From Warburgia ugandensis (taxonomy: Eukaryota; Streptophyta; Magnoliopsida; Canellales; Canellaceae): 64,000 bases of DNA. The notes beneath the pieces are model-generated. The model saw nothing but the letters and a program-made list of their open reading frames with translations. It had not been told where the DNA came from and did no database searches. Position numbers and translations under genes: made by a program. The stretch spans positions 52,937,257 to 53,001,256 of the forward strand of contig CP141128.1 in NCBI GenBank assembly GCA_035236585.1, read 5' to 3'. Below, piece after piece: positions 12,715-24,220 of the stretch. Within the stretch, counting starts at the first letter, position 1; every line of letters starts with the position of its first letter.

Positions 12715-14915
12715 ATTAAAGCACAAAGTCAAGGAAAAACTAATTTTCAGATTTTGATACTTAAGAACAATCAATAAATCTTGCATTAGAAAGTGATTGA
12801 AACCATAAATTTTACACAAGAAACAACTCAGATCTCAAGTGATTTGATGAAATAAACAATCAATGATAGGAATTCCCAAAGAACTTCATTGAATCAAATC
12901 CAGTTTACATCAAATTTATGTGCATAAAACTATCTATAATTTTTGGAATTTGTGCACTTTTTTCCAAAGCCTAAAATCCTATCTAAACAATAAAAAGTTT
13001 TCATTCTAATGCTCATACTCTAAAATATAATGATATGTAAAGAAAACCCATAAAGTAATTTTATAGAAACAAAGGCTAAGTAGGTGAACTAGCTAAGGGG
13101 AAATAGCCTAAAACTAAGGGAAAAAATCATGAAAAAAACGTGAATTTCAAGAGGGGAAATGAATAATTTAAGTTAGTTATTCTCTTGGTTGTCACTACTA
13201 GAGAAAATAAAACTTGAATCTTGATTGAATAACAAAGAAAAATTTATGAAATGGAGCGAAGAAGAGAGACCAAGAAGGTGGAAAAAATGGGTGAAAAAGA
13301 GAACTAAACTAAAGCAATGAAACTAATGGAAATCAATCAACTTACTAACCTAAATTGGATAGAAAATAAGCATGAGAATAACAAGAAGACCAAAGGAAGA
13401 AAAGAACTAAAGAAGTTTCAAATCCAAAGCTTCAAAAGATCCAAAGCTAGAGTGCCCCTTTCAAGGTTGTCTCAGCTAGCCTTTATTTGAAAAATTCATA
13501 TGAAACATGAGCTACATATAGATGAGTGGGTTTCTTAGGAAGGGGTGATACCATGAGAAAAGTGGCCCTAAGATTAGGGTATTGAATGAGGAAGGATAGT
13601 TGGAAGATGAATTTGCAAGATAATGTCATAAACATGACGTAAGAGAGAGATAAGAAGCATGGGCTAGCTAGTTTCAAATCATGTAAAAGGGTCAGGCATC
13701 ATTTATCTAGAAAAAAATTGAATCTCTTTACCTTCTAATTTTGTGATGTTTGGTTGATAGAAAGTCAAGGAATATGTAATGAATAAGGTTTAGAAAAAAT
13801 GAACAAAGATCTAAGGTTTTGAAGTTATTTGAATTGAAGTAGATCTAAGGTTTCTTATATAGGAAACCACTTGATCATCGATTAGGAAAGGGTGGGGGTT
13901 GGGGGGGGGAGGTGTATTTTTCCATAGGTCATGCCTCCTACTTTATCTTGTAACCCTAGGTCTATTAAATGGAAAAAGAGTGGGAAATGGAGTTGGAAAG
14001 TAAGGTTCTTTCTTGATGGGTCTACCAATGCATAGTCATCTTGCCTTTTGCATAATTCTCTCAAAGCTTCTAATTAAACCTTGAAAATTCAAATCTAAAA
14101 AGTGGATTGTTGCTAGAATTCTCCTCCAATTGTATGACTCCATATGGAATTTGGCTTAATTAGTATATGTGGCTCACCTTGAGCACTTATTTGTCTTAGC
14201 TTCATGGTTCTCACACTTGGCTTTAGTGGCTTGGCTTGAATTCCTTAGTTTGTCACCTTCTCTCATGGCTTATATGGCAAAGGTGGTATGAATGGGTTCC
14301 ATGCAAAGGTGATGAAAATGCACGGCTTGCTTCATGATCCCATTTTATTCACTTTAGCTCATCCAATTGCTTACATTGATCCATCATCTTACCTTGATAT
14401 GATCTTGGACCTTGATCTACTTTGAATTATTAAAATTGAGGCCTTTGGCTTGATCTTTTGATATTGATCTTAAATTCTCATTTTGACAAATGCTAGCTTT
14501 TGGATCATCTCTTCAAGACCTAAAAAAGGTAAAAAAAAACCCTAATTAAATCATATAAAAATATGATCATACTTAAACTTACTAGGCCTTCGGATTCTAG
14601 GTCTAGATTTGATCTTTTGTTCATGATCTTCAATTCTCATCTTGATAATTCTTGGCCTTTGGATCATCTTTTCATGACCTACTAAATGTAAAAATAAAAA
14701 ATAAATTAAATCCTATAAAAATATGGCCATTCATATACTTACTCTAGATTAGCCTTTAACTTGCAAAATACAATATTTTTGAATTATTAGGTCAGAAATG
14801 CATGTGTTATAAATTTTGGCCAAAAATCCCTAAAATAACACTGTAAGTTATAAAACATGGGCAACTAATTGAGTAATATTTTAGCTTAATTCCTTTATAT
14901 TTATATACTTATCAA
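12715..14915 (-). repeat. 5' LTR of Athila-type copy 1 (3' end missing)
   Basis: This minus-strand Athila-type LTR starts near 14915 (TTGATAAG on the minus strand). It matches copies 3 (45420-45914 and 54633-56155) and 4. Its terminal ~630 bp and the PBS are lost at the junction with the D LTR. Near 13180-13200 it carries the uninterrupted version of the site where the family A element at 45915 inserted in copy 3. No coding frame is visible. Confidence 0.75.
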
Positions 14916-14920
14916 GGCTT

Positions 14921-17518
14921 TGTGATAAGTATTAAATTTTACATAAAAACTACCCAATTTAGTTAGCAGTTAGTTGCAACTTATAGGGGTAAATTACGAT
15001 TTTTATACCAAAATTTGTAACACATGCATTTTTTACCTAATAACCCAAAAGTGTGTTATTTTGTAGGTCCAAAAGCAAGTCCAAGAAAAATATGTGATTT
15101 ATCATGTTCTTCTAATATTTAATTAGGGTTTTCACTTTTTGTATGATGTAAGATGGTGATCCAACAGTCGAGTAGATCGATCGGGATGAAATTGAAGATC
15201 AAGGTCAAAAGATAGAGTCAAAGACTCAAATTCATCACTTTAAGCCACTTAATCCACTTAAGCCATCTAAGCCATGAAAGAAGCTAGAAAGCTTCCTAAG
15301 CCAGCTATGAAGCGTAGCCAATGGAGCCTTCAATGTTAGCCATGTATGCCATCAAACTAAGCTAAATGGAAGGGTAGGATTGGAGGAGATTCAAGAGAGT
15401 TATCCATGAGATATTTTGAAGATAATTGAGGGAAAATATAATAGAATAAGGTGACATGTGGACCAATGGGATAAGAGCCTTCAATTTTTAGTGTTCTTCT
15501 CACTTTCCACATTTTTTCCTTAATTTCCACCTCACTCTTAAGATGCACTACGAATTTCCAAAATGCAATCTTATTCCACCTCTTAGGAAACTTTCCAACC
15601 AACCAAATTTCTCCACCTATTTTGCCAAAAAATCCCCACTCACCTTCCTAAAACATGGAGGATTCTATGATTTTGGAAGGGTGGAGATGCCCCTTCCTAA
15701 AAAGGTGGCATCTCCCACCTACTCCACTCCTTAAGGAAGCCAATCCCTTCCACACTTTCCTATTTGATGTATACCATTTTTTCCCATCCTAGCCATTTAA
15801 TATGATACTCTTTAATCCACACTACACCTTAGTATTAGGTTACCCTAGGAGAAATAGGAGAAGATTTATAAAACCAGCCCAAAACTTAATCAAAATACAC
15901 ATTTTTTTCCCACTTAGGAAAAAGACGCCTCCTCCATTAGGGAGGAGGATACCCTCTTCTTACAGCCCATTTACCCTATTTTGCATGTGTTTTGTGGATT
16001 TCTTTGGGTGGTTACTATTCCCTTCCAAGGTGTGTTGTTGCTTCCTCGTGTTCGAGCCTATGCCTTGGGTGTTTGATTCTTCCTTAAAGGTTGGTTTGTC
16101 ACCTTGCTTCTCATTTGCTTGATTTTACTCCCTTTGTTGCTCATTGTTGCTTTTTAATTCTCTTACTTTTCCTTGCCTAAAGATTAAGTTCTAAGGTTGG
16201 TTTTCCCTTGAGGTGACAGCCAAGGGAAGTTAACTTGGATCTAATCTTATCATTTCTTTTCATTGCCATTTAGTTCGCCTTTTGGTTCCCTTGAATTCCA
16301 GGCTTGTTTTCATTAGTTTCCCTTGTTGTTTACCTTGTTGAGATGCCTTTAAATTCTAAGTTTTCCTTGATTATTGCTCAAATAAACAAGTTAATTCTTC
16401 CCTTGTAGTGATAGCCAAGATAGGAAGTGACTTGAGTCTTTGATTTCCCTCTTTGCATTCCATTCTTTCTTTTCAGAGATAGACATAATTTTAGGTGTTC
16501 CTTTCCTTAAATTCCTTCATTAGTCCAGCCATTTTTTATTTTATTTTTTTCTCTTGGAAACCACTAACATATCAAAGGAGATCAGTTTGGGGGTTTTGTA
16601 GGTATTTTAGAATTCATTTGAATCAAGTTTCATGTCTTGAATTGAATGCAATTTTCAGCATTATGTATATGTTTTATGCATTCACCTTTTTCAGTGTAAT
16701 TGGCACTATTTCAATGAAATCACTTGAAGTTCTTGTTTACACCTTTTTCCAGTAGTAAAAAACTATTGAATTGAATGTTTTAATGAATATAAAGTTATGC
16801 CTTTAGGTGTTGATTACTCGGAAATTGGGAACAGCATGGTATTGGAATTTCAAGTAATATAGAAATATCATCTTGTTTATTTTTTAGGAATCCAATTGGC
16901 TTTTGAAGTTTTGTCTTTAGTTCTGATAGTAGATTGCATGATAGTTAGCTAGAGGTGCATTGATTTCAGTCTATGTTTACCCCATAAATCATGCGCATAA
17001 ACCCATGGTTCATGCACATGGTTTCAAGGTGTTTTCCCTTCGACATTTTTCTTGGTTTAGATTAGATTTTCATGCTCAAAATCTAGTCCCATTCATGCAT
17101 TCCATGTTAGATTAGTGTTTCATTATAGTTCATGCATATTGTCATGTTCTTCCATGCATCTTAATTACTTTGTGTCATGCAGTCTTTCTAGCTTAATTCC
17201 ATGCATACTACTTGTATAGTTGTTTCCATAAGTAGTACATGTTTTGATTTATAAGTTAGATCATTTTTTTAGGTTTATTTAGCATGTTAAGTTAGTTTAG
17301 AAAGTTTCCATGTTTAGATTTAGAAAGTTTCTAATTTCATACATTTTTTATTTCCATCATTAATTTAGCTTAAAATTTCATTATCTTTATGAGGTTTGAT
17401 AATTTAAAGTAGGGACCACTGACATCATGTTAGTTCAACTCCTCATAAGATTGACCTCACTAGCCTACTATATTGTAAATGATTCATGCACTTAAGAGTT
17501 CTATTTAAAACAACAACA
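14921..17518 (+). repeat. 5' LTR of Athila-type copy 2
   Basis: The LTR starts TGTGATAAG and ends ACAACA, and it aligns with the 3' LTR at 38266-40579 at roughly 95% over the stretches I compared. It is about 280 bp longer, mainly because of an extra stretch near 16510-16880 that is absent from the 3' LTR. A putative TATA box is at 15867. No gene is visible in it. Confidence 0.82.
15867..15873 (+). promoter_or_regulatory. Putative TATA box in Athila-type LTR
   Basis: TATAAAA in the context GATTTATAAAACCAGCCC is conserved in the 3' LTR at 39261-39267. Its position in the middle third of the LTR suits a promoter, but nothing else supports it. Confidence 0.4.
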
Positions 17519-17525
17519 AGTTTTT

Positions 17526-17547
17526 TGCATCATTGTTGGGGAGTTGC
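17526..17547 (+). other. Degenerate primer binding site, Athila type (tRNA-Asp)
   Basis: The sequence tgcatcattgttggggag follows the LTR end by seven bases. It aligns with the Athila/Tat-type site TGGCGCCGTTGCCGGGGA, preserved much better in copy 3 at 44764-44783. CpG positions have decayed. Confidence 0.6.
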
Positions 17548-18829
17548 AACCATTTGTGTAGTGTTCTATACTTTAGGTTATTTTCCTTTAGTTAAGTTTA
17601 GGGTGCATTAGATTAGGATTTTTGCATAATTTTACATACGTTTTGCATGTGTTGCTATTTTCCTCATATTGACCATATTTCTTTCATTTTTGTATGAGGA
17701 AAATTGGAAAAGGAGAGGTGGCGATCCTGTGGGCTACAGCTTCATCATCTTAGATTAGGGTTTTTATTACTTTCCTATATTAGATTTGAGTGAAATTGTA
17801 GTGAGGCCCATTTGTAATTTTAATTTCTTTATTATTTAATTTTAAGTGTGCTATAATAATACAGAACAAGTGTGGGGTATGGTGGCCCACACTTGATCAT
17901 CATTAGATTCCTCACTGTAAGTATCTCACACTCAAATTTTAATTTTTAGGATAATTTGCATTTAGTATAATTTGCATTTGGATGTTATTATATTTCATAT
18001 AGATTAGGACCATTTATTGATAAGTGCTACATCTTTATGTAGGATTATTACATTATATCACCTATTTAACCATGGTTGGATAGCATATAGGTTGCGTTAG
18101 TTTTCATTTGTATTGCATTGCATATTTACAGCTTTATGGTGGAATTGAATTAATGTTAATAAGGGCTCGACAAGATCCCTTATAAGATTAGGACAATATT
18201 TTATCACCAGCTCCTTAGCCCACCTTGAAATCAATCAATATCCTGTATGCCACTATCCCAGCCCTTGAATTTAAATTTAAAATTAAGTACAAAGAGACTT
18301 AAGGTATCAAGCTCATAGGACGCGATTTATTGTCACTCTAATGGCTTCTGAGCACTATGCTTATAGTGGGTGTCTTAAAATCTAAGTGATTTTCCCATGC
18401 CTTTTGTTGATGTTAGTTGAGGTCCAAATGCCCCCTAACACGAGGATTGTATTAACCACTTTTGAGTAGAACCTAGCTGGTACGTAGTAGTGAAATTTGG
18501 ATAGGAAGAGGAGCTATCTAAATCTAGCTCTAAGAAGCTACCAGCTATGCACTAAGTAAAAATAATCAAGATACTACTCGATTAGTGGTACTAGGATTCT
18601 ATTATGCATTATTTAGCATAGGACTAGCATTTAGGTTGCATCATATAATTAGGGTTTTTCATATAAAAAAAAAGCTTATTCACTGTATATAACAATTTGT
18701 TTTATTGTATATAAAGTTGAGAACATAAGCCTATTAAGAATGGGATAGATTTCATAAATACATTAATGGATAGGCAAGATATTATGGAAAGTCAATTTCT
18801 TAGAATAATAACTTCTAGGAAAAATGCAC
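17548..18829 (+). repeat. Leader of Athila-type copy 2, no gene
   Basis: AT-rich untranslated leader between the PBS and the gag-like frame. It aligns with 4870-5600 (copy 1) and 43330-44300 (copy 3) on the opposite strand. I see no open frame or RNA gene in it. Confidence 0.65.
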
Positions 18830-19636
18830 TACAACCTCAGTACCATAATAATTATACCTATTCTAACCATCCCCATCCCACTCCATCATGGCCAACAAGC
18901 TCCACATACAATGGTTATTATTAGGAGCAAGTGGATGCACCTAATGCATTCATATACCCTAGCAATGATTACTATCCTAGGACAAATTGTAATGGATGGG
19001 CTAGGCATCATGAACTACCATGGTCTCAAGATTTCCAATATAAAATAGAAACACAATGGTCCCTCCCTAATCAACACTACCATGGTGATTCAGATTATTA
19101 AGGTCAATCATCATGGGTTCAACCTGTTTAGCCCTTTTTCAATACCCAAATGCCATAGCAATACCAACCTTAGGAGTTGTTTCCTCTTTAGTATGAAGAA
19201 CAACCATTAAAAGAGGATATGTAGCAATTTTTTTAGAGAATAAAATAAATCATGGCTGCTAGTGAAAGGACGCATAAGGAAATAAAATGACAAAGAAAGA
19301 ATGAATTGAAGAAATGAAACCAATATGGGAAAATATTGACAAAAACATTACTGAATGTATAAAAAGGACTGAGGACATAAAACAAATTAGGGATACTAAA
19401 GAGCCATTTATTACTGATAATAGGACGGAAATGTCTTATGATCATTCTGAGCTACAAAGTCCACTAGCATCCATAGAACCCTCTAACTTGTATTTACTCA
19501 AGCCATGTCTTGCTCCTTACTATTATGATGAAGAGACTTTCATTGATGAAGGAAATGAAGCTTTAGAAACATCCAACCCAAATCCTCTAAATTCATCTCC
19601 CACTTATTTTTATGACATTGATGAAGACATATCCAT

Positions 19637-22370
19637 TGTAATACTCGAGCAATTTACGCTATTTTTAACAAAAATTGGACATTCTATGGGAAAAGAAATG
19701 TGTTGAATATTTTACCTTATTTAAAATATTAAATTAAGGAAATTGTGAGGAAACTTGGTACCATTAGATTCTACTCGAAAAATGGAATCCAACGCCTCAA
19801 AGAACACCGAAAACGGAGTTCGTATGAAGAAGTTACGGCCGTTTAAAGATTAGGGGTATTTTTCTAATTTGAATTAAAAACGAAAAAGGCTAAAAACATA
19901 GGGGGCCGTTTTGATAACAGCACCCCATCATCTTCTTCCTCTAGATTTCTCCAGAAAACCTAGTTTCTAGAGAAATCTGCCACCGCCAATGGCGGCACTG
20001 CCATTGGCAGCACCGCCATAGCAGGGCCATAAAAAGCCCTATCTCCCCCTCTCCAAAAACACAATTTTCCGGCCATTTTGAGACTGGGGTTTCCAGTAAA
20101 AATCAGAAACCCGTCTCAAGCCACTCTCCCCTACATTTTCTGACAATAGCCAGGCCCGAGTTAGGCTAGCCATTGCCATCTCCCCATTTCCCCTCTTCTC
20201 CTTTGTGGTCTGGCATTGGGGTTTTCCCCTTCTTCGTGGGTTCTGACAACATAGATTTTCAGCAGAGGGAAACGCACCACTGGGAAAAAGGGCATCCCCA
20301 GGCTACCCAGTAAGCCCCTCCTTACCTTCTCTCCATTTTGCTTCCCCCAGGCCAAGATCCATGCCGGATCTGGTCTTTTTCCAGCCGGATTTCCTGGCCG
20401 GAAAACGACCCAGCCGGTTCCAACCGGCTCTGCATGAACAAGGTGTCCCAGGGACTTCATGCTTCACCTGCGCCTGGGACTGGGTCCCTGGGATGGGTTC
20501 CAGGCATACGACAGTGTGTACACTGTCCTAGGTGCGGCCTCTGGGCGCGCGCGCGACATGGGGCACGGGTCTTGGCTCGACCAGGATGCACGGGGTACCC
20601 TGGGAGCTGAGACACGCGATGCTACACCAAAGGTGCGTCCGTGCGATGCCATCCAGGATGCGCATCATAGCGCGTCACTTGAGCATGCATGTGTGCATGC
20701 AAAACGCGGTCCCTGGCACGGCCTTTGGGCGTGCACCCACGTGAGGTGATCGTGGTTCAACCAGGATACACGGGTATCCTGGGAACTGGGACATGTGGAC
20801 CCAATGAGACTTTAAAGTTAGGATCAGAGGACAATTTACAGAGTTTAACTATCGAATAATAGATCCATATCATAGGATCTAGCCTGACAATGAATTAGGC
20901 AGGGACCATGGACCCTAAAAGGCAGATCTAGCAATCTAATGTCTAAATAGAATAAAATTGATAAGGACTCCTTGTATCCATTCATACCCAGGAGTTTATA
21001 AATGAGTCCCAAGGACGGGTTGAGTGATAAAGGACGCGACTCTAGGAGAGTTTGAGGTAGGTGCTCTATCCCTACTAGACTTTTTAAAAGAGCCATGATT
21101 ATTTTGAGAATGCATGTTTTAAGTATAAGTATATGACTTGTTTAGCATGACTTATTTTATGACTTGTTTAGCACATAAATAAATTCAGCATGCATATGAT
21201 GAATACATTATGCATAGACATGTTTTGCAAACAATTGCATATATTGCATGATTTGTGACATTGAGTTCTTGAAAAATTGCATGTCCTTGAGGGTTACCAA
21301 AAGACGTTGGAGTGCCCAAAAGACGCTAGTAGGCAGTTGTGAGGGCCAGACAGTTGTGAGGAACCCAAAGAGGACAGGTTTTGAAAAAGAGGTTTTTGCT
21401 TGTTTGATCATATATGCTTTGGGCTGGTAAGCTCGTGGGCGCTATGCTGAGAGGTCTGGGTTGGCCTCCAGCCTCTACCACTATTAGGTGGATGGGTACC
21501 ACGCCCAAAAAGGACATGTCCCTGCTTCGACTGCATGTGGTATAGGGGGCTACCACTGGTGTCACGGCACTGGGTCGAAGTGTCATATGTCCCGTGGAGG
21601 CATATGACCCTGTGCCCCTAGGTACCCGGGGACCACACGGCAGCAAGGTCGTGGGCATAATTGGGCCCTATGGTTTGATGATTTACTTGCATTACATATG
21701 GCATGACATGAGGTTGGTCGACCATACCATATATCCATGAGTTGGATTCAGTGGAGCATATTATGCATATCATTATGTTTAAGATATATATATATATATA
21801 TGATACTTTCGACTTGGATTATGCTATTCTTTAAGTCGTCAGTATTCCAATTCGACAGTGGTTTTTAATATCGATATTGAACATGATTGTTTGAACATGC
21901 ACATGTTTTAAAGAGCATATGATTTTAAACATAACATGCATTGTAAAACTAGTAGTGATAGACTCCTACTGAGTATAGTATATACTCACCCTATCCTTAA
22001 CATTTTTCAGAATAGTTCCATTCACGAGTAGAAGACGCCTATGTTAGTGCTACGAGCAAGTAAATCAAAAGGAGACAATCATACATGTAAGTACCCTTTG
22101 GACATGTATTTGTATTTAATTACAGTTGGGTTGTGTGCTGTGACTGGATAGACCTGGGGAAAAACATTTATGAATTTTGAAGTTTTTCAAAAAACTACTT
22201 TGGTTGTTGTGAAAGCAAATGACACTCGGGGTTTTCAAAATGAGTTTAAAAAGAAAGATTTTTCGCTGCATTGCATGGCTTTTATAAAATGGTTTTCAAA
22301 TAGGGATGCATCCCGCCTTAGGAATTATATATTGCATTTAAAAATGCATGGGAAAACCCGGGTCGTCACA
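19637..22370 (+). mobile_element. Solo LTR, family A (A1), with perfect target duplication
   Basis: The LTR starts TGTAATACTCGAGC and ends CGGGTCGTCACA, 2734 bp. It is flanked by the duplication TCCAT at 19632-19636 and 22371-22375. No internal sequence is left. It splits the gag-like frame of Athila copy 2. A TATA-like box (20028), GC-rich leader, (AT)9 run (21784-21801) and hairpin (21970-21988) are in the same order as in the 8883 copy. Its last ~200 bp stay open in frame with the host frame, giving an accidental 137-codon chimeric frame (22170-22583). Confidence 0.93.
20028..20036 (+). promoter_or_regulatory. Degenerate TATA box of the A1 solo LTR
   Basis: CATAAAAAG occupies the position of the TATAAAAAG boxes in the other family A LTRs; the first T has become C. 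Confidence 0.5.
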
Positions 22371-22583
22371 TCCATTGAGGAGGTGAATGAGCTATTGGAT
22401 ATTGTGCCTTTAATGGGCACTTCTCAATGGCAAGCTAAAGTAGATCCACCTATAGAGCTTGAAATTCATAATGAACCTTGCAATATAGAAGATGTACGTG
22501 AGTGGTACTTACCAACCTTATTTGAACAATCACAAGATAGCCATGTATGCCCATTTGACACCTTACCTATGCCCATAAAATAG

Positions 22584-23637
22584 GAAGAAAAAGAGTTAGT
22601 TGATGTAGATCAACCTATTTTTGGGTACACATAAGAAGAGAATATGGCTTCAAGAAAAATCATATCCTTGCTCTAATAATATTAGAACAACCTTTTTGGG
22701 AAGGGGAGAGTTAGCTTATACCTCTAGTTTAGGACAATGTAAGAGAAACAAAGGAAAAAGATAAACTAAATATAATGGTTAATGTTATCCTTTAATTTAG
22801 TCAAGACAAGGACCATTCGTCTCTATATGGTCCAACAAAATTCATGATAGTACATGAAGTCATCATGTTACCACCACCTCAATTTTTGAGGTAGAGGAAT
22901 TATATTGACTATCGTGAAATACTAAAAATGGGGGTTCATTAATATGCTCCCACAACATTCAAAATTGTAGTGGTCTAGTGTATTATATTGTTACTACCAC
23001 TTAAAATTTCAAGGTGGAGGGAATTTATAGACTATCGCGAGGTTCTAAAGTGGGGTGAGAAATCTTACCATTTCATTCTTAGGATTAGGATTAGGAAAAA
23101 TTAGTTTAACTGGCAAGGTCTAGGTTTAGATGGATAGATTAGTTATAAGCCTCATCTGGCAGAAGACGTTAAACTTAGCCCTTACTGGGAGGCAACCTAA
23201 GAATTTTTTAAGAAAGTCTCATTAGACTGCATTACCCATTCATCAATTAGGTGTCATATATTTCAACAAATCGAGGACATTGCTTCATTCAGGTTGGGGG
23301 TGTAGAAATGATATTTCTAAGTTTTTTTATGCATTTTTGAAAAAAATAACTAATAAGATCCTTTATAAAGATAAGATTAAGATTTTTGAATATCCAGCTA
23401 AATTTTAAACTTTAGCTTATTAATAGATTTGTATACAATTAATTCACCATTTTATTCTTTTTCTAAAATATCTCATGCAAAATGAAACTTGGAATATTAA
23501 TTGCACAAAGTAGCTATATGTAGTTTAAGTTGAAGAGAAAAATATAACTTAGAGATCTTGAAGAAGATTTGTGGAAACCTAAGCTAGTTTTGAGCCATTC
23601 TTTCATTTTTAAGGGTTATACATGAATTCAAAATTTT
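22584..23637 (+). repeat. Athila-type copy 2: post-gag and post-integrase tail, decayed
   Basis: No intact gene. Near 23165-23210 a stretch (gacgttaaac...gggaggcaacc) matches the segment that normally encodes the end of the Athila/Tat integrase region. At 23271-23304 it is followed by the GAGGACATTG...GTTGGGGGTG block. Both are found at the same relative place in copies 1 (3071-3108) and 3 (41561-41596). The pol region that should lie between gag and this tail is missing. Confidence 0.6.
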
Positions 23638-23818
23638 GAAGGGGAGCCATGGCACAACGGTAAAAAGTTGTTGTCGTGTGACCTTGAGGTCGCTGGTTTA
23701 AGGCGTGGAAATAACTTCTTGCAAAATGCAAGGTAAGGCTGTGTACTTTAGACCCATATGGTCCACCCCTCCCTCAGACCCCACATAGGTGGGAGCTTCA
23801 TGCACCAGGGCTGCCCTT
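23638..23818 (+). mobile_element. Full-length Au-type SINE with 19-bp target duplication
   Basis: This is a tRNA-derived SINE of about 181 bp. Box A is near 23650-23661 (tggcacaacggt) and a decayed box B near 23695-23705 (ggtttaaggcg). The body runs through AAGGTAAGGCTGTGTAC and a GGTCC...CAGACC block to a GGGCTGCCCTT end, as in the plant Au SINE family. A perfect 19-bp repeat (tacatgaattcaaaatttt) flanks it at 23619-23637 and 23819-23837. Athila copy 1 has the empty site near 2725-2760. It would be transcribed by RNA polymerase III and mobilised by LINE machinery. It is not a functional tRNA gene, because no acceptor stem or anticodon arm is kept. Confidence 0.9.
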
Positions 23819-23837
23819 TACATGAATTCAAAATTTT

Positions 23838-24014
23838 CTTCAGCGAACATTATTTCTTAGTTGGTTTCATTATTTTTAATCTTGACCAACTATTGAGAAA
23901 TCACAAAAGACTATACCATATATCTCTTAAGTTTATTACCATTCTCAAGTTATATGAAACTTAAGAAATGATAGAGGCCATCCTTAGTTAAATTATAAGC
24001 CTTTAGTCTTCTCT
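23838..24014 (+). repeat. Athila-type copy 2 internal sequence, no gene
   Basis: Internal non-coding sequence matching copy 1 at about 2560-2720 on the opposite strand (the shared block ggatggcctctatc). It ends at about 24014, where the minus-strand D LTR begins. Confidence 0.6.
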
Positions 24015-24220
24015 ATATACTTTTATTAAATTTTAGGATTCATCCAATGGTTCACAGTACAACTCGGGTATCTTTACAATACTTGTCCAAATTTCAAACC
24101 TCACCATATAATAAAAACTCTCAATACAATACAATGCTTTCAAATAAAAATACATGTGTTCAAGGGATATACCCTGATTGATTATTCTCCTAAGTCTTCT
24201 TATGTCTTGAGTTCCTAATT

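Larger units (their letters stand above)
18830..22583 (+). pseudogene. Gag-like frame of Athila-type copy 2, split by a solo LTR
   Basis: The first part (18830-19200) is Tyr/Pro/Asn-rich (YHNNYTYSNHPHPTPSWP) with stops. From about 19314 the frame is open: KPIWENIDKNITECIKR, then an acidic stretch ending YFYDIDEDISI at 19636. A solo LTR sits at 19637-22370. The same frame resumes at 22371 as SIEEVNELLDIVPLMG and stops at 22583. Without the LTR the two halves join in frame. The end (QWQAKVDPPIELE) resembles the linker before RT in copy 4, so this is probably the gag to pre-RT part of an Athila element that lost pol. No catalytic motif is present. Confidence 0.5.

Noticed and set aside
14916..14920. 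GGCTT as the target duplication of Athila copy 2
   Set aside because: The right flank after 40579 reads CTATG, so no duplication can be claimed.
23641..23712. Possible tRNA gene
   Set aside because: Boxes A and B are recognisable, but the acceptor stem and anticodon arm do not fold, and the body continues as a SINE with target duplications.
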